Assembly: GCA_965613685.1 (NCBI GenBank)
Contig: OZ277031.1
Coordinates: 496,001-560,000 of the forward strand
DNA: 64,000 nt
From: Methylotenera oryzisoli_B
GTDB lineage: Bacteria > Pseudomonadota > Gammaproteobacteria > Burkholderiales > Methylophilaceae
Reading direction: 5' to 3'
The notes beneath the pieces were generated by a model. The model was given only the letters and a program-made list of their open reading frames with translations, was not told the DNA's origin and made no database searches. The position numbers and the translations under genes are program-made. This document shows, piece by piece, positions 46,666 through 55,779 of this stretch; within the stretch, counting starts at the first letter, position 1, and the number at the start of each line of letters is the position of its first letter.

Positions 46666-47793
46666 ATGACCCACTCAAGCAAAATCAAATGCTATAGCAA
46701 CAGCGCCATGTTAGGCGAAAGCTGGCCCGGCATTCAGCTGTATTACCCACCGGTTAAATACTCGCCGGCACTGGGCATATACGAAGATTTGACGCAAGCT
46801 GCGGCCCGCATGCGCAAGCACGCGCACAACACGCAAGCGCACACCTTGATTTTTGACTTGGAAGACGGTTGCCGGCAAAAAGAAATGAGCCGCGATTTAT
46901 TGCGTCAAGAGCTGCCTTTGCTGCGTAAGGTTAACCAAAAAGTGACCATCGCCATCCGCGCTAACTCCTTCCGTACCGATGAGTACGAGCAGGACATGCA
47001 GTTGGTCAAGGACATGTCGGAATACATAGACGTGGTGATGTTGGCCAAAGCAGGCGAGGCTTACGGCGCGGCTGAAGTGCGCGATTTGTCCAATTTCTTA
47101 ATAGAGATTAACCCTAACATCACCATACAGCCGATTATTGAGCACCCTAAATCGCTCAAAATTGCCCCAGAGTTATTGCAATACAACACGGTTAAGCACG
47201 TGGTATTTGGTATCCATGACTTTTCTAAAGCCATGGGCATACACATCACACCGGAAAACTGGATAGAAGAATTGCAGTTCTACATGAACCACTTGATGTT
47301 TGACGCACGTATTGCCGGTAAGGGCGTGATAGGGGGCGTGGAAACCTTAATCGGCAGCAATATCATGCCAGAAAAGTTTCTGGAACCGCATGACGTGCGC
47401 CGTTGGTTGGATTTGCACGGCGATAACGAGTCGCGCATCGTCTACAAGCACGCATGCCAAGAAGCGGCCATGGGCTTAACCGGTAAGCAAGTGATCCACC
47501 CTGGACACATTCATTTATGCAAAACCGCTTACACGCCATCGCCCACTGAAGTGAACCAAAAAGTGCGCATCCTCAAAGCGGCCATCGAAGCCGATGCCTT
47601 ACACGGTGGGGCGATTAAATTTGAAGGGGAAATGTTGGATCCACCTATGTTTGGTAAAGCCTTGCAAACCTTGTTGCGCGCGCATGCCTTACAAGCGATC
47701 ACCCCGGAAGACAAAAACTTTGCCTTACACGTGCTGGAATTATTGCCGGCCCAAGTCATACGCCAAAACTGGCCATACGGCGCCATATTGTAG
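46666..47793 (+). CDS. CitE-like aldolase/lyase (paralogue C)
   Basis: The 375-residue HpcH/HpaI-CitE superfamily protein is longer than its paralogues. It has LIFDLEDGCRQKEMSR (intact DLEDG), metal Glu in QPIIEHPKSLKIAP, metal Asp in VVFGIHDFSKAMGI, and AMGLTGKQVIHPGHIHL matching the GK..IHP motif. It keeps all the expected acidic residues, so an active CoA-ester lyase or aldolase is likely. It is located between sdhE and an acyl-CoA synthetase gene, suggesting that the ligase activates the acid that this enzyme cleaves, or its product. Substrate unknown. Confidence 0.82.
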   Translation: MTHSSKIKCYSNSAMLGESWPGIQLYYPPVKYSPALGIYEDLTQAAARMRKHAHNTQAHTLIFDLEDGCRQKEMSRDLLRQELPLLRKVNQKVTIAIRANSFRTDEYEQDMQLVKDMSEYIDVVMLAKAGEAYGAAEVRDLSNFLIEINPNITIQPIIEHPKSLKIAPELLQYNTVKHVVFGIHDFSKAMGIHITPENWIEELQFYMNHLMFDARIAGKGVIGGVETLIGSNIMPEKFLEPHDVRRWLDLHGDNESRIVYKHACQEAAMGLTGKQVIHPGHIHLCKTAYTPSPTEVNQKVRILKAAIEADALHGGAIKFEGEMLDPPMFGKALQTLLRAHALQAITPEDKNFALHVLELLPAQVIRQNWPYGAIL

Positions 47794-47857
47794 CTAGACG
47801 CAGCAGCCTGATTCGGCTGTTTGCACAAAAAAAGTTAAAACGGATAGAGGATAGACC

Positions 47858-49489
47858 ATGCAAAAATTTGAAGAATTTCCAGTCTGGCAGTGGGCCGTGC
47901 CTAAGCAATTTAATATTGGCGCGGCTTGCACCGATAAGCATTTGCACACGCCGATCGCGCAGACGGTGGCCATGATAGTGGAAGACGACGCGCTGGGCAC
48001 CTCGCAAATGACTTTTGCCGAATTGGCCAGTCGCACCGATCAGTTTGCCCAGTTGTTGCGCAACAGTGGCGTGGCAGCAGGCGACCGAGTGCTGATCCGT
48101 TTGCCTAACAGCCTGGATTACCCGATTGCCTTTTTGGGCACCATGAAGCGCGGCGCTATTTCCGTGCCTACTTCCACCTTGCTGACCGCCGAAGAAGTGG
48201 CCTACTTGGCTAAAGATTCGGCAGCCACGGTGTTGGTAACAGACAAGGCGGCATGGCCGGCTTTGCAAGACCATTTATCCAATTTACCAAATTTAAAACA
48301 GGTGTTTCTAACCGGTGTCGGTGAGATTCAGCCGCATGCCAGCTTAAAGGTCAGCGATTTAAGCCAACAATTGGCCGCCATTAGCCATTGCGAAGGCAAC
48401 CACCCCACGGCCGCCGATGACCCCGCTTACCTGGTTTACACTTCGGGCACCACCGGTTACCCCAAAGGCGTGTTGCACGCCCACCGCGCCTTGATTGGCC
48501 GTGAGCCAGCCGCTAAATATTGGTTTAATTTTGCCGAAGACCAACAAGATCGCATCATGCACTCGGGTAAATTTAACTGGACCTATGTATTGGGTACCGG
48601 CTTGATGGACCCCTTGTATTTGGGTAAAACCGTGATCGTGCACGAAGGTAAAAACGATGCCGATTTATGGACCCGATTGATCGCCAAACACGCCGCCACT
48701 ATTTTTGTTGGGGTGCCCACCATATACCGTCAAATCATTCAAAAATCGACGGCCGCTCAAGCCGATGTGCCTAGCTTACGGCACTGCATGAGTGCTGGTG
48801 AGCATTTGTCCGACGAAGTTTTGCAACAATGGCGTGGCCGTTTCGGACGCGATATTTTTGAAGCAGTGGGCATGAGTGAGTTCTCTTATTACTTAAGTCA
48901 AAGTGTGTTTAGACCGATACGCCCTGGTTCTGCCGGCTTCCCGCAACCCGGCCATGCCATACAATTACTCAACCCCGACACTTTAGAAGCCTTGCCGCCA
49001 GGGGAAGAGGGCATGATATGCGTGCCAGATAGCGACCCCGGTTTGTTTTTACGTTATTGGAATTTGGACGAAGAAACAGCCAAATACAAGCACGATGGCT
49101 GGTTCTTTACCGGTGATTACGCGCGTTACGATGCCGATGGCTACATCTGGTTCTTGGGCCGTAAAGACGACATCATCAAGAGCTTTGGCTACCGCGTGTC
49201 GCCTTATGAAATCGAACGCGTGTATAAATCGCACCCAGCGGTGGCCGATTGCGCAGCGGTGGGTGAAGAGTTGGAAAAAGACAAATTATTGGTGGTCACC
49301 TACGTGATCTTGCAGCCCGACGCCAGCGTCACAGCCGATGAATTGTTGGCCTTTGGTAAGCAGCATTTGGCCGCCTACAAAACCCCAAAAACCGTGTATT
49401 TGACCAAGGATTTTCCACGCACCAAAAATGGTAAAATCTTACGCAAGGACATCAACAACCAAATTGCCTACGCCAAATCGGCTAGGTAA
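47858..49489 (+). CDS. AMP-forming acyl-CoA synthetase (benzoate-CoA ligase/acetyl-CoA synthetase-like)
   Basis: The 543-residue ANL-family ligase activates a carboxylic acid via acyl-AMP. Motifs are LVYTSGTTGYPKGVLH near 194, GMSEFSYYL, GWFFTGDYARYDADGYIWFLGRKDD read near 408-432, and the catalytic Lys in KNGKILRKD near the C-terminus. The N-terminal part resembles the benzoate-CoA ligase/ACSM group more than PrpE. Context (methylcitrate and CitE genes) favours propionate or a C4-C5 organic acid. A good AGAGGA site precedes the ATG. fumA follows after 28 bp. Confidence 0.86.
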   Translation: MQKFEEFPVWQWAVPKQFNIGAACTDKHLHTPIAQTVAMIVEDDALGTSQMTFAELASRTDQFAQLLRNSGVAAGDRVLIRLPNSLDYPIAFLGTMKRGAISVPTSTLLTAEEVAYLAKDSAATVLVTDKAAWPALQDHLSNLPNLKQVFLTGVGEIQPHASLKVSDLSQQLAAISHCEGNHPTAADDPAYLVYTSGTTGYPKGVLHAHRALIGREPAAKYWFNFAEDQQDRIMHSGKFNWTYVLGTGLMDPLYLGKTVIVHEGKNDADLWTRLIAKHAATIFVGVPTIYRQIIQKSTAAQADVPSLRHCMSAGEHLSDEVLQQWRGRFGRDIFEAVGMSEFSYYLSQSVFRPIRPGSAGFPQPGHAIQLLNPDTLEALPPGEEGMICVPDSDPGLFLRYWNLDEETAKYKHDGWFFTGDYARYDADGYIWFLGRKDDIIKSFGYRVSPYEIERVYKSHPAVADCAAVGEELEKDKLLVVTYVILQPDASVTADELLAFGKQHLAAYKTPKTVYLTKDFPRTKNGKILRKDINNQIAYAKSAR

Positions 49490-49517
49490 GCCACGTTATA
49501 GCAACGGTAAAGCCAAT

Positions 49518-51041
49518 ATGACCACCATCAAACAAGACGATTTTATAGACAGCGTAGCCGATGCCCTGCAGTACATCTCCTATTACCATCCGCTGGATTA
49601 CATCCAAGCTTTGGGCCGTGCTTATGAAGCCGAGCAGTCGCTGCCAGCCAAGGACGCCATTGCACAAATCTTAAGCAACTCGCGGCTGTGCGCCGAGGGC
49701 AAACGGCCGCTATGCCAAGACACCGGCATCGTCGTGGCTTTTGTGCAAATTGGCATGCAAGTAAAGTGGGAAGCCCAGTTAACGGTAGAGCAAATGGTCA
49801 ACGAGGGCGTGCGTCGCGCCTACACCTTGCCTGAGAATAAGCTCAGGGCCTCTATTGTCAGTGACCCAGCGGGTAAGCGCGGCAACACCAAAGACAACAC
49901 CCCGGCCGTGGTGCACGTGTCCATGGTAGCGGGCGATAAAGTTGAAATAAGCATAGCCGCCAAAGGGGGCGGTTCAGAAAACAAAGCCAAACTGGCCATG
50001 CTCAATCCCAACGACAGCATAGTCGATTGGATACTGGAAGTGGTGCCTAAAATGGGTGCGGGCTGGTGCCCACCTGGCATGCTAGGCATAGGCATAGGCG
50101 GCAGCGCCGAGAAAGCCATGTTGCTGGCTAAAGAATCCTTGATGGCGCCTATAGACATACACGAATTGCAAGCACGGGGTGCCAACAATCGCATAGAAGA
50201 ATTGCGCTTGGACATTTTTGAAAAAGTGAATGCGCTAGGCATAGGCGCCCAAGGTTTAGGCGGGCTGGCCACGGTATTGGACGTAAAAATATTGGATTAC
50301 CCGACCCATGCCGCCTCATTGCCGGTGGCGATTATTCCTAACTGCGCCGCGACCCGCCACGTGCATTTTGAATTAGATGGCAGTGGACCGGCCCAATTAA
50401 CGCCGCCTAACTTAAACGATTGGCCGCAAGTGCAATGGGCACCCAGCAGTGCCGCCTTGAGGGTGGATTTGAATAGCTTGAGCAAAGACAGCATACAGGT
50501 CTGGCAACCAGGCCAAACCCTGCTGTTAAGCGGTAAATTGTTAACCGGTCGTGATGCCGCGCACAAACGCATCGCCACCATGTTGGCCAAGGGCGAGCCC
50601 TTGCCGGTGGATTTTACCAATCGATTTATTTATTACGTGGGCCCGGTGGATGCGGTTGCCGACGAGGCGGTAGGGCCGGCTGGCCCGACCACGGCCACGC
50701 GCATGGACGGTTTCACCGAGATGATGTTGGGCCCAGTGGGCTTGTTGGGCATGGTCGGTAAAGCCGAGCGTGGCGATGAAACCATAGCGCTGATCGCCAA
50801 ACACCGTTCGGTGTATTTAACCGCAGTGGGCGGGGCGGCCTATTTGGTGAGCAAAGCCATCAAGAAAGCCGAAGTGTTGGCTTTTGCCGATTTGGGCATG
50901 GAAGCCATCTACGAATTTACTGTAGAAGACATGCCGGTTACGGTCGCCGTGGACAGCCATGGCGAGTCAGTGCACCAAACTGGACCGGCATTGTGGAAAG
51001 AAAAAATCGCACAGCAAGCCATACAATTGCATGTAAAGTAA
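49518..51041 (+). CDS. fumA: Fumarate hydratase class I
   Basis: The 507-residue iron-sulfur fumarase interconverts fumarate and malate. It has the PLCQDTGIVVAFVQIG segment (cluster Cys), AKGGGSENKAKLAMLNP, GWCPPGMLGIGIGGSAEKAM (second Cys) and the C-terminal beta-domain with TTATRMDGFTEMMLG, where the catalytic TT motif region is visible. The ATG at 49518 starts MTTIKQDDF as in relatives; a longer ORF back to 49428 would overlap the ligase gene. It completes the succinate-to-malate steps with the sdh genes. Confidence 0.96.
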   Translation: MTTIKQDDFIDSVADALQYISYYHPLDYIQALGRAYEAEQSLPAKDAIAQILSNSRLCAEGKRPLCQDTGIVVAFVQIGMQVKWEAQLTVEQMVNEGVRRAYTLPENKLRASIVSDPAGKRGNTKDNTPAVVHVSMVAGDKVEISIAAKGGGSENKAKLAMLNPNDSIVDWILEVVPKMGAGWCPPGMLGIGIGGSAEKAMLLAKESLMAPIDIHELQARGANNRIEELRLDIFEKVNALGIGAQGLGGLATVLDVKILDYPTHAASLPVAIIPNCAATRHVHFELDGSGPAQLTPPNLNDWPQVQWAPSSAALRVDLNSLSKDSIQVWQPGQTLLLSGKLLTGRDAAHKRIATMLAKGEPLPVDFTNRFIYYVGPVDAVADEAVGPAGPTTATRMDGFTEMMLGPVGLLGMVGKAERGDETIALIAKHRSVYLTAVGGAAYLVSKAIKKAEVLAFADLGMEAIYEFTVEDMPVTVAVDSHGESVHQTGPALWKEKIAQQAIQLHVK

Positions 51042-51133
51042 TGGGCAGCGCATGATTGCACGGGCCAAGCTAGCCGTAAGCGGGCCCGTTTGGCGATCAA
51101 GCAAAGTCAAAAAACTAAGTGGGAGTATTCGCT

Positions 51134-51439
51134 ATGCCAGCACTTAAGTTAGGCTGCAAGCTTACATTGTGTTTGATGCTGTTGCCGTGCATGGCCCACG
51201 CCGCTGACTTATTGGGCTATTTAACCGATCAAGACGGTCGCTATATTGGGCCATCGGTGGCCGACAACATTGCCTTGATGGACACCGATAAAAATGGCTT
51301 TGCCGATGTCTTTGAAGTGCGGGCGTTTTTAGAATTAAAGCACGGCAAGGGCTATGAAAAAGAGCTGATGGATAAAATGGAAGCCTCAGCCAAAGGCCAG
51401 AGTTGTGGCACGCCTTTTGCTAATACTATTTACCAGTAG
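51134..51439 (+). CDS. Small exported EF-hand protein
   Basis: The 101-residue protein has a signal peptide (LKLGCKLTLCLMLLPCMAHAAD, cleavage probably after AHA). It has one canonical EF-hand loop, DTDKNGFADVFE, with Asp at 1, 3 and 9, Asn at 5, Gly at 6 and Glu at 12. A second acidic stretch, DQDGRYIGPS, is not a full loop. It is probably a periplasmic calcium-binding protein. The start at 51134 is preferred over an in-frame GTG at 51119, with GGGAG placed 8 bp upstream. It lies between fumA and acnB but has no obvious metabolic role. Confidence 0.75.
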   Translation: MPALKLGCKLTLCLMLLPCMAHAADLLGYLTDQDGRYIGPSVADNIALMDTDKNGFADVFEVRAFLELKHGKGYEKELMDKMEASAKGQSCGTPFANTIYQ

Positions 51440-51500
51440 TGCGCTTGCCTATCGTACCCGTGAAAATTAACGCAGCTAAAACCAAGTCTGGCTTGCAAAT

Positions 51501-51509
51501 TGCTATAAT
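51501..51509 (+). promoter_or_regulatory. Extended -10 promoter of acnB
   Basis: TGCTATAAT provides a TG extended -10 with a perfect TATAAT at 51504-51509, 41 bp before the acnB start. No strong -35 is needed in extended -10 promoters, and none is seen. acnB can therefore be transcribed separately from the sdh-fumA run. Confidence 0.65.
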
Positions 51510-51549
51510 CAACCCTTAAATATTAACCAAACTAAAGATTGCGAACACC

Positions 51550-54126
51550 ATGTTAAAAGCTTATCAAATTCACGTTCAAGAACGCGCCGCAGAACAACTG
51601 CCGCCTTTGCCACTCAACGCCGAACAAGTCGCGCAAGTGGTTGAATTGTTAAAGAATCCAGCGGCTGATCAAGCCGATACCTTGCTGGATTTAATTACCA
51701 ATCGCACGCCAGCCGGTGTGGACCAAGCCGCTTACGTCAAAGCCGCATTTTTGGCGGACATTGCCAATGGCGTGGCCAAGTCACCGTTAATTAATCCGGC
51801 GCACGCGGTGCAATTGTTGTCCACCATGTTGGGCGGCTATAACGTGCAAGCCTTGGTGTCCTTGCTGGACACACCCATGGCCGAAGCGGCCGTGGCGGCT
51901 TTAAGCAAAACCATATTGATGTTTGATGCCTTCCACGACGTGGCTGAAAAAATGCAGGCCGGTAACCCGCACGCGAAAAAACTCATCACTTCATGGGCCA
52001 ATGCCGAGTGGTTTACCCAAGCGCCGGCTTTGGCCGCAGAGATTAAACTGGTGGTGTTCAAAGTCGATGGCGAGACCAATACCGATGATTTGAGCCCAGC
52101 ACAAGATGCTTGGAGCCGCCCAGACATTCCTTTGCATGCTAAGGCCATGCTAATCAATAAAATGCCAGAAGGCTTAAACACCATAGCCAATTTGCAGAAA
52201 AAAGGCTTGCCCTTGGCCTACGTGGGTGACGTGGTCGGCACCGGTTCATCACGCAAGTCGGCCATCAATTCCTTGCAATGGTTTATGGGTAATGACATTC
52301 CTAACATTCCAAATAAACGCACCGGCGGCGTGATATTGGGCAATAAAATTGCGCCTATCTTCTTTAATACCGCCGAAGATTCGGGTGCGCTGCCCATACA
52401 GTGCGACGTATCCAAAATGGCTACCGGTGACGTCATCACCTTGCAACCCTACGCTGGCAAAGTGTTAAACGAAGCCGGCCAAGAAATCGCAAACTTTGAT
52501 TTATCGCCCGTGTCTTTGCCAGACGAAGTGCGTGCCGGCGGCCGTATTGCCTTGATCATAGGCCGCGGCTTAACCACTAATGCGCGAGCCGCTTTAGGTT
52601 TGCCAGCCACCCAACAATTTATTACCGCCGTGGCGCCAAAAGACAGCGGCAAGGGTTATACCTTGGCGCAAAAAATGGTCGGCAGAGCGTGTGGCCTACC
52701 TGAAGGCAAGGGCGTGCGCCCAGGTGCCTACTGTGAGCCTAAGGCCACCACCGTTGGCTCGCAAGACACCACAGGCGGCATGACCCGCGACGAGTTAAAA
52801 GAACTGGCCTGCTTAGGCTTTAGCGCTGATTTAGTCATGCAAAGTTTTTGTCACACGGCTGCCTACCCGAAACCGGTGGACATTAAATTGCAACACAGCC
52901 TGCCAGAATTCATGAGCAGTCGTGGCGGCGTCAGCTTGCGCCCAGGTGACGGCGTGATCCACTCTTGGTTAAACCGCATGGTATTGCCAGACACCGTGGG
53001 CACCGGCGGTGACTCGCACACGCGTTTCCCGATTGGTATTTCATTCCCAGCCGGTTCAGGTCTGGTGGCCTTTGCCGCGGCCATGGGCGCCATGCCGCTG
53101 GACATGCCAGAATCAGTCTTGGTGCGCTTTAAAGGCATCATGCAGCCTGGCATTACCTTGCGCGATTTGGTCAATGCCATTCCGTATGCGGCGATTAAAG
53201 CCGGCGATTTAACGGTGGGCAAGCAAGGTAAAAAGAACGTGTTTAATGGCCGCATCTTAGAAATTGAAGGCTTGCCTGATTTGAAAGTGGAGCAGGCTTT
53301 TGAGTTTGCCGATGCCTCCGCTGAACGCTCGGCCAACGGCTGCACCGTTAGGTTGAACAAAGAGCCGGTGATCGAGTTTTTAAACTCTAACATTGTGCTC
53401 ATGCAAAATATGATAGAAAACGGCTACCAAGATGCACGTTCTTTACAACGCCGCATTGCCAGCATGCAAGCTTGGTTGGCTAAGCCGGAATTGCTAGAGC
53501 CGGATGCCAATGCCGAGTATGCGCACGTCATTGAAATTGACCTTAACACCATTACCGAGCCGCTGTTGGCTTGCCCGAATGACCCAGACGACATCAAGCC
53601 CTTGTCTGCGGTGGTGGGCGATAAGATAGACGAGGTCTTCATCGGCAGTTGCATGACCAACATCGGCCACTACCGGGCGGCAGCCAAGGTGTTGGAAGGC
53701 TCGGGTAACATTCCTACCCGCTTATGGATAGCGCCACCAACGCGTATGGACGAAGCGCAATTGCGCGACGAAGGCGTCTACTCGGTATTTGGTGTCGCCG
53801 GTGCGCGTACGGAAATTCCTGGTTGCTCATTGTGCATGGGTAACCAAGCTCGGGTGGCCGATAAAGCCACGGTGTTCTCCACCAGTACGCGTAACTTCGA
53901 TAACCGCATGGGCATGGACGCGCGCGTGTATTTGGGTTCGGCTGAATTGGCTGCGGTGTGTGCCAAATTAGGCCGCATTCCTAGCCATGCCGAGTACTTG
54001 GAAACCGTGGGCAATAAATTAAAAAACAGCGCGGAAATTTATAAGTATTTGAGTTTTGATCAAATGCCAGACTACGCGCTGAGCAAGGCTAACGCGAAAA
54101 AAATCATCCCCATAGCCGCAGTTTAA
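51550..54126 (+). CDS. acnB: Aconitate hydratase B
   Basis: AcnB isomerises citrate/isocitrate and also hydrates 2-methyl-cis-aconitate to 2-methylisocitrate, so it serves both cycles. The 858-residue protein has the HEAT-like N-terminal domain (1-160), then the swivel domain. The iron-sulfur ligands are seen in IGSCMTNIGHYRAAAKVL and GCSLCMGNQ, with VGTGGDSHTRFPIGISFPAGSG in the active site. It ends the rightward part of the locus and has its own promoter. Confidence 0.98.
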   Translation: MLKAYQIHVQERAAEQLPPLPLNAEQVAQVVELLKNPAADQADTLLDLITNRTPAGVDQAAYVKAAFLADIANGVAKSPLINPAHAVQLLSTMLGGYNVQALVSLLDTPMAEAAVAALSKTILMFDAFHDVAEKMQAGNPHAKKLITSWANAEWFTQAPALAAEIKLVVFKVDGETNTDDLSPAQDAWSRPDIPLHAKAMLINKMPEGLNTIANLQKKGLPLAYVGDVVGTGSSRKSAINSLQWFMGNDIPNIPNKRTGGVILGNKIAPIFFNTAEDSGALPIQCDVSKMATGDVITLQPYAGKVLNEAGQEIANFDLSPVSLPDEVRAGGRIALIIGRGLTTNARAALGLPATQQFITAVAPKDSGKGYTLAQKMVGRACGLPEGKGVRPGAYCEPKATTVGSQDTTGGMTRDELKELACLGFSADLVMQSFCHTAAYPKPVDIKLQHSLPEFMSSRGGVSLRPGDGVIHSWLNRMVLPDTVGTGGDSHTRFPIGISFPAGSGLVAFAAAMGAMPLDMPESVLVRFKGIMQPGITLRDLVNAIPYAAIKAGDLTVGKQGKKNVFNGRILEIEGLPDLKVEQAFEFADASAERSANGCTVRLNKEPVIEFLNSNIVLMQNMIENGYQDARSLQRRIASMQAWLAKPELLEPDANAEYAHVIEIDLNTITEPLLACPNDPDDIKPLSAVVGDKIDEVFIGSCMTNIGHYRAAAKVLEGSGNIPTRLWIAPPTRMDEAQLRDEGVYSVFGVAGARTEIPGCSLCMGNQARVADKATVFSTSTRNFDNRMGMDARVYLGSAELAAVCAKLGRIPSHAEYLETVGNKLKNSAEIYKYLSFDQMPDYALSKANAKKIIPIAAV

Positions 54127-54230
54127 GCTTTAGCAAAACCCTATAAAATCGCTCCCGTGCGCTGCCTTAGCTTGTAAAAGGTTGCGCATAGGGCTATATT
54201 TGGCGCTGTTATTTAACCCTAGAGTGCCTT

Positions 54231-54662
54231 ATGGTCAGCCAGTCCCCAGTCGACAATCCCGATGCCCATATTTTTAGTGAGGCTAGCCTAGCCGAGACGC
54301 CCAAGCGCGGTGCCTGGAAGTGGATGTTGCCTTTGACCTTGTTGTTGGCCTTGGCCGTCTATGCCGCTTGGCGTTTTGGCTGGCATGCCAAAGCCGTAAC
54401 CAGCGGCGTGTTGCTGGTGGCTGCGGCCTCGCATGTCTTGGCCTGGTTGTTGGCCCTGATTAGCATGGTGCCCATCGTCGGCCCATTGCTGGTAAAAGTC
54501 TTAAGCTTGTCCATCATCTGGTTACTCAATGCCATCGGTTATTTGGTCTCCTACATCGCCATCAAGCGTGGCTATTCCAAAGACGTGATCAGCTACCGCG
54601 GGGTTACCATCGCGCTCATTACCGGCATTGTCATTGGCTTTGTCTTAGCTAATTTGCTCTAG
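54231..54662 (+). CDS. Hypothetical membrane protein
   Basis: The 143-residue protein is not recognised. After a charged N-terminal tail (1-30) it has about four hydrophobic segments: LPLTLLLALAVYAAW, VTSGVLLVAAASHVLAWLL, MVPIVGPLLVKVLSLSIIWLL and GVTIALITGIVIGFVLANLL. No known motif is visible. It is followed after 10 bp by the DUF2914 gene, so both may act in the membrane together. Confidence 0.7.
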   Translation: MVSQSPVDNPDAHIFSEASLAETPKRGAWKWMLPLTLLLALAVYAAWRFGWHAKAVTSGVLLVAAASHVLAWLLALISMVPIVGPLLVKVLSLSIIWLLNAIGYLVSYIAIKRGYSKDVISYRGVTIALITGIVIGFVLANLL

Positions 54663-54672
54663 TCCTTATCCT

Positions 54673-55779
54673 ATGCTGGCCAAAATAAAACAAACGCGCG
54701 CTTACCACCACCTAGTAAAGCTTCGGGATTTTATGCCGGCCTTATTCTTTTTTGGTGGCTTTATCTGGGATGCGCTGACCATAGGGCGGCATGTCGCCGC
54801 CTTCGATTTGATCATACTGTCGGCTTATTTGTCGGCCGCCGCCGCCATATTGTATGGCTTGGGTCAGCCTGCAGTGGTTTGGCCCAGCACCTGGCCACGC
54901 TGGCTAGGCAAGCTGTATCTGCGTTTGCACGCAACCATTGCAACTTGGGCTAACTTACCTTATTTCCTGCTGCAGTTTTTATTTGGCAGCATGCTCAGCC
55001 CCTTATTCATCCTGTATTTTCAAAGTGCTAGCCATGGTTTAGCCTGGGTGATGACCTTGCTCTTAGGCGCTTTGTTGGTCGGCAATGAGTACATGGAGAG
55101 CAAATACCGGCAATTCACCATCAGTTGGGCGCTGTTTGGTTTTTGTGCCATGTTGTTGCTTAATTTTGCCTTGCCGTTTTTGTTGGGCAGCATCCATGCC
55201 GCGTGGTTTTATTTAAGCACCCTGTTGGGGGCGAGCTTAGCCTACGGTTTATATAAAAAAACGCGCAAACACAACGGCAATATCAAGCCAGTTTGGCTGA
55301 TCGCATTGCTATTGATGCTGGCCTACCGCTTTGATGTGATTCCGCCTGTGCCCTTGGTTAAGCGTGATTTAGCGGTGGCGTATGCCTTAACGAAAGTGGG
55401 TGGGGAATACCAATTGAGTCAGCAACCGTCGTCTTGGTGGGTATTTTGGCGTAAAACCAGTAACGATTTAGAGGTCACGACCGGGCAGCGTGTGTATTTC
55501 TTTTCCTCGGTGTTTGCGCCTGGCGGCCTTAACACCCGACTCTACCATCGCTGGCAATGGCACGATGAAAAACGCGGCTGGCAAACCCAATCACGCATAG
55601 GCTACAGCTTGGCCGGTGGCCGTGAAAACGGCTTTAGAGGCTACACTTACAAACAGGGTTTACAGGCTGGCGATTGGCGGGTGAGTGTGGAAACGGAAAA
55701 CAATAAAACCGTGGCGGTGCATGAATTCAGCGTGGCGCAGGTGCAAACACCGGCCACGCCGATCAAGATAGCCTATTAA
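54673..55779 (+). CDS. DUF2914 domain membrane protein
   Basis: The 368-residue protein has about seven membrane helices in its first 235 residues. A soluble C-terminal domain of DUF2914 type contains TGQRVYFFSSVFAPGGLNTRLYHRW and GYTYKQGLQAGDWRVSVET (read in parts). No function is known for the domain. It follows the previous membrane gene by 10 bp and converges on the next gene with overlapping stop codons (55776-55779). Confidence 0.8.
   Translation: MLAKIKQTRAYHHLVKLRDFMPALFFFGGFIWDALTIGRHVAAFDLIILSAYLSAAAAILYGLGQPAVVWPSTWPRWLGKLYLRLHATIATWANLPYFLLQFLFGSMLSPLFILYFQSASHGLAWVMTLLLGALLVGNEYMESKYRQFTISWALFGFCAMLLLNFALPFLLGSIHAAWFYLSTLLGASLAYGLYKKTRKHNGNIKPVWLIALLLMLAYRFDVIPPVPLVKRDLAVAYALTKVGGEYQLSQQPSSWWVFWRKTSNDLEVTTGQRVYFFSSVFAPGGLNTRLYHRWQWHDEKRGWQTQSRIGYSLAGGRENGFRGYTYKQGLQAGDWRVSVETENNKTVAVHEFSVAQVQTPATPIKIAY

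Noticed and set aside
47804..47822. CAGCC/GGCTG hairpin before the acyl-CoA ligase gene
   Set aside because: The stem is only 5 bp with no proper U-run; probably chance.
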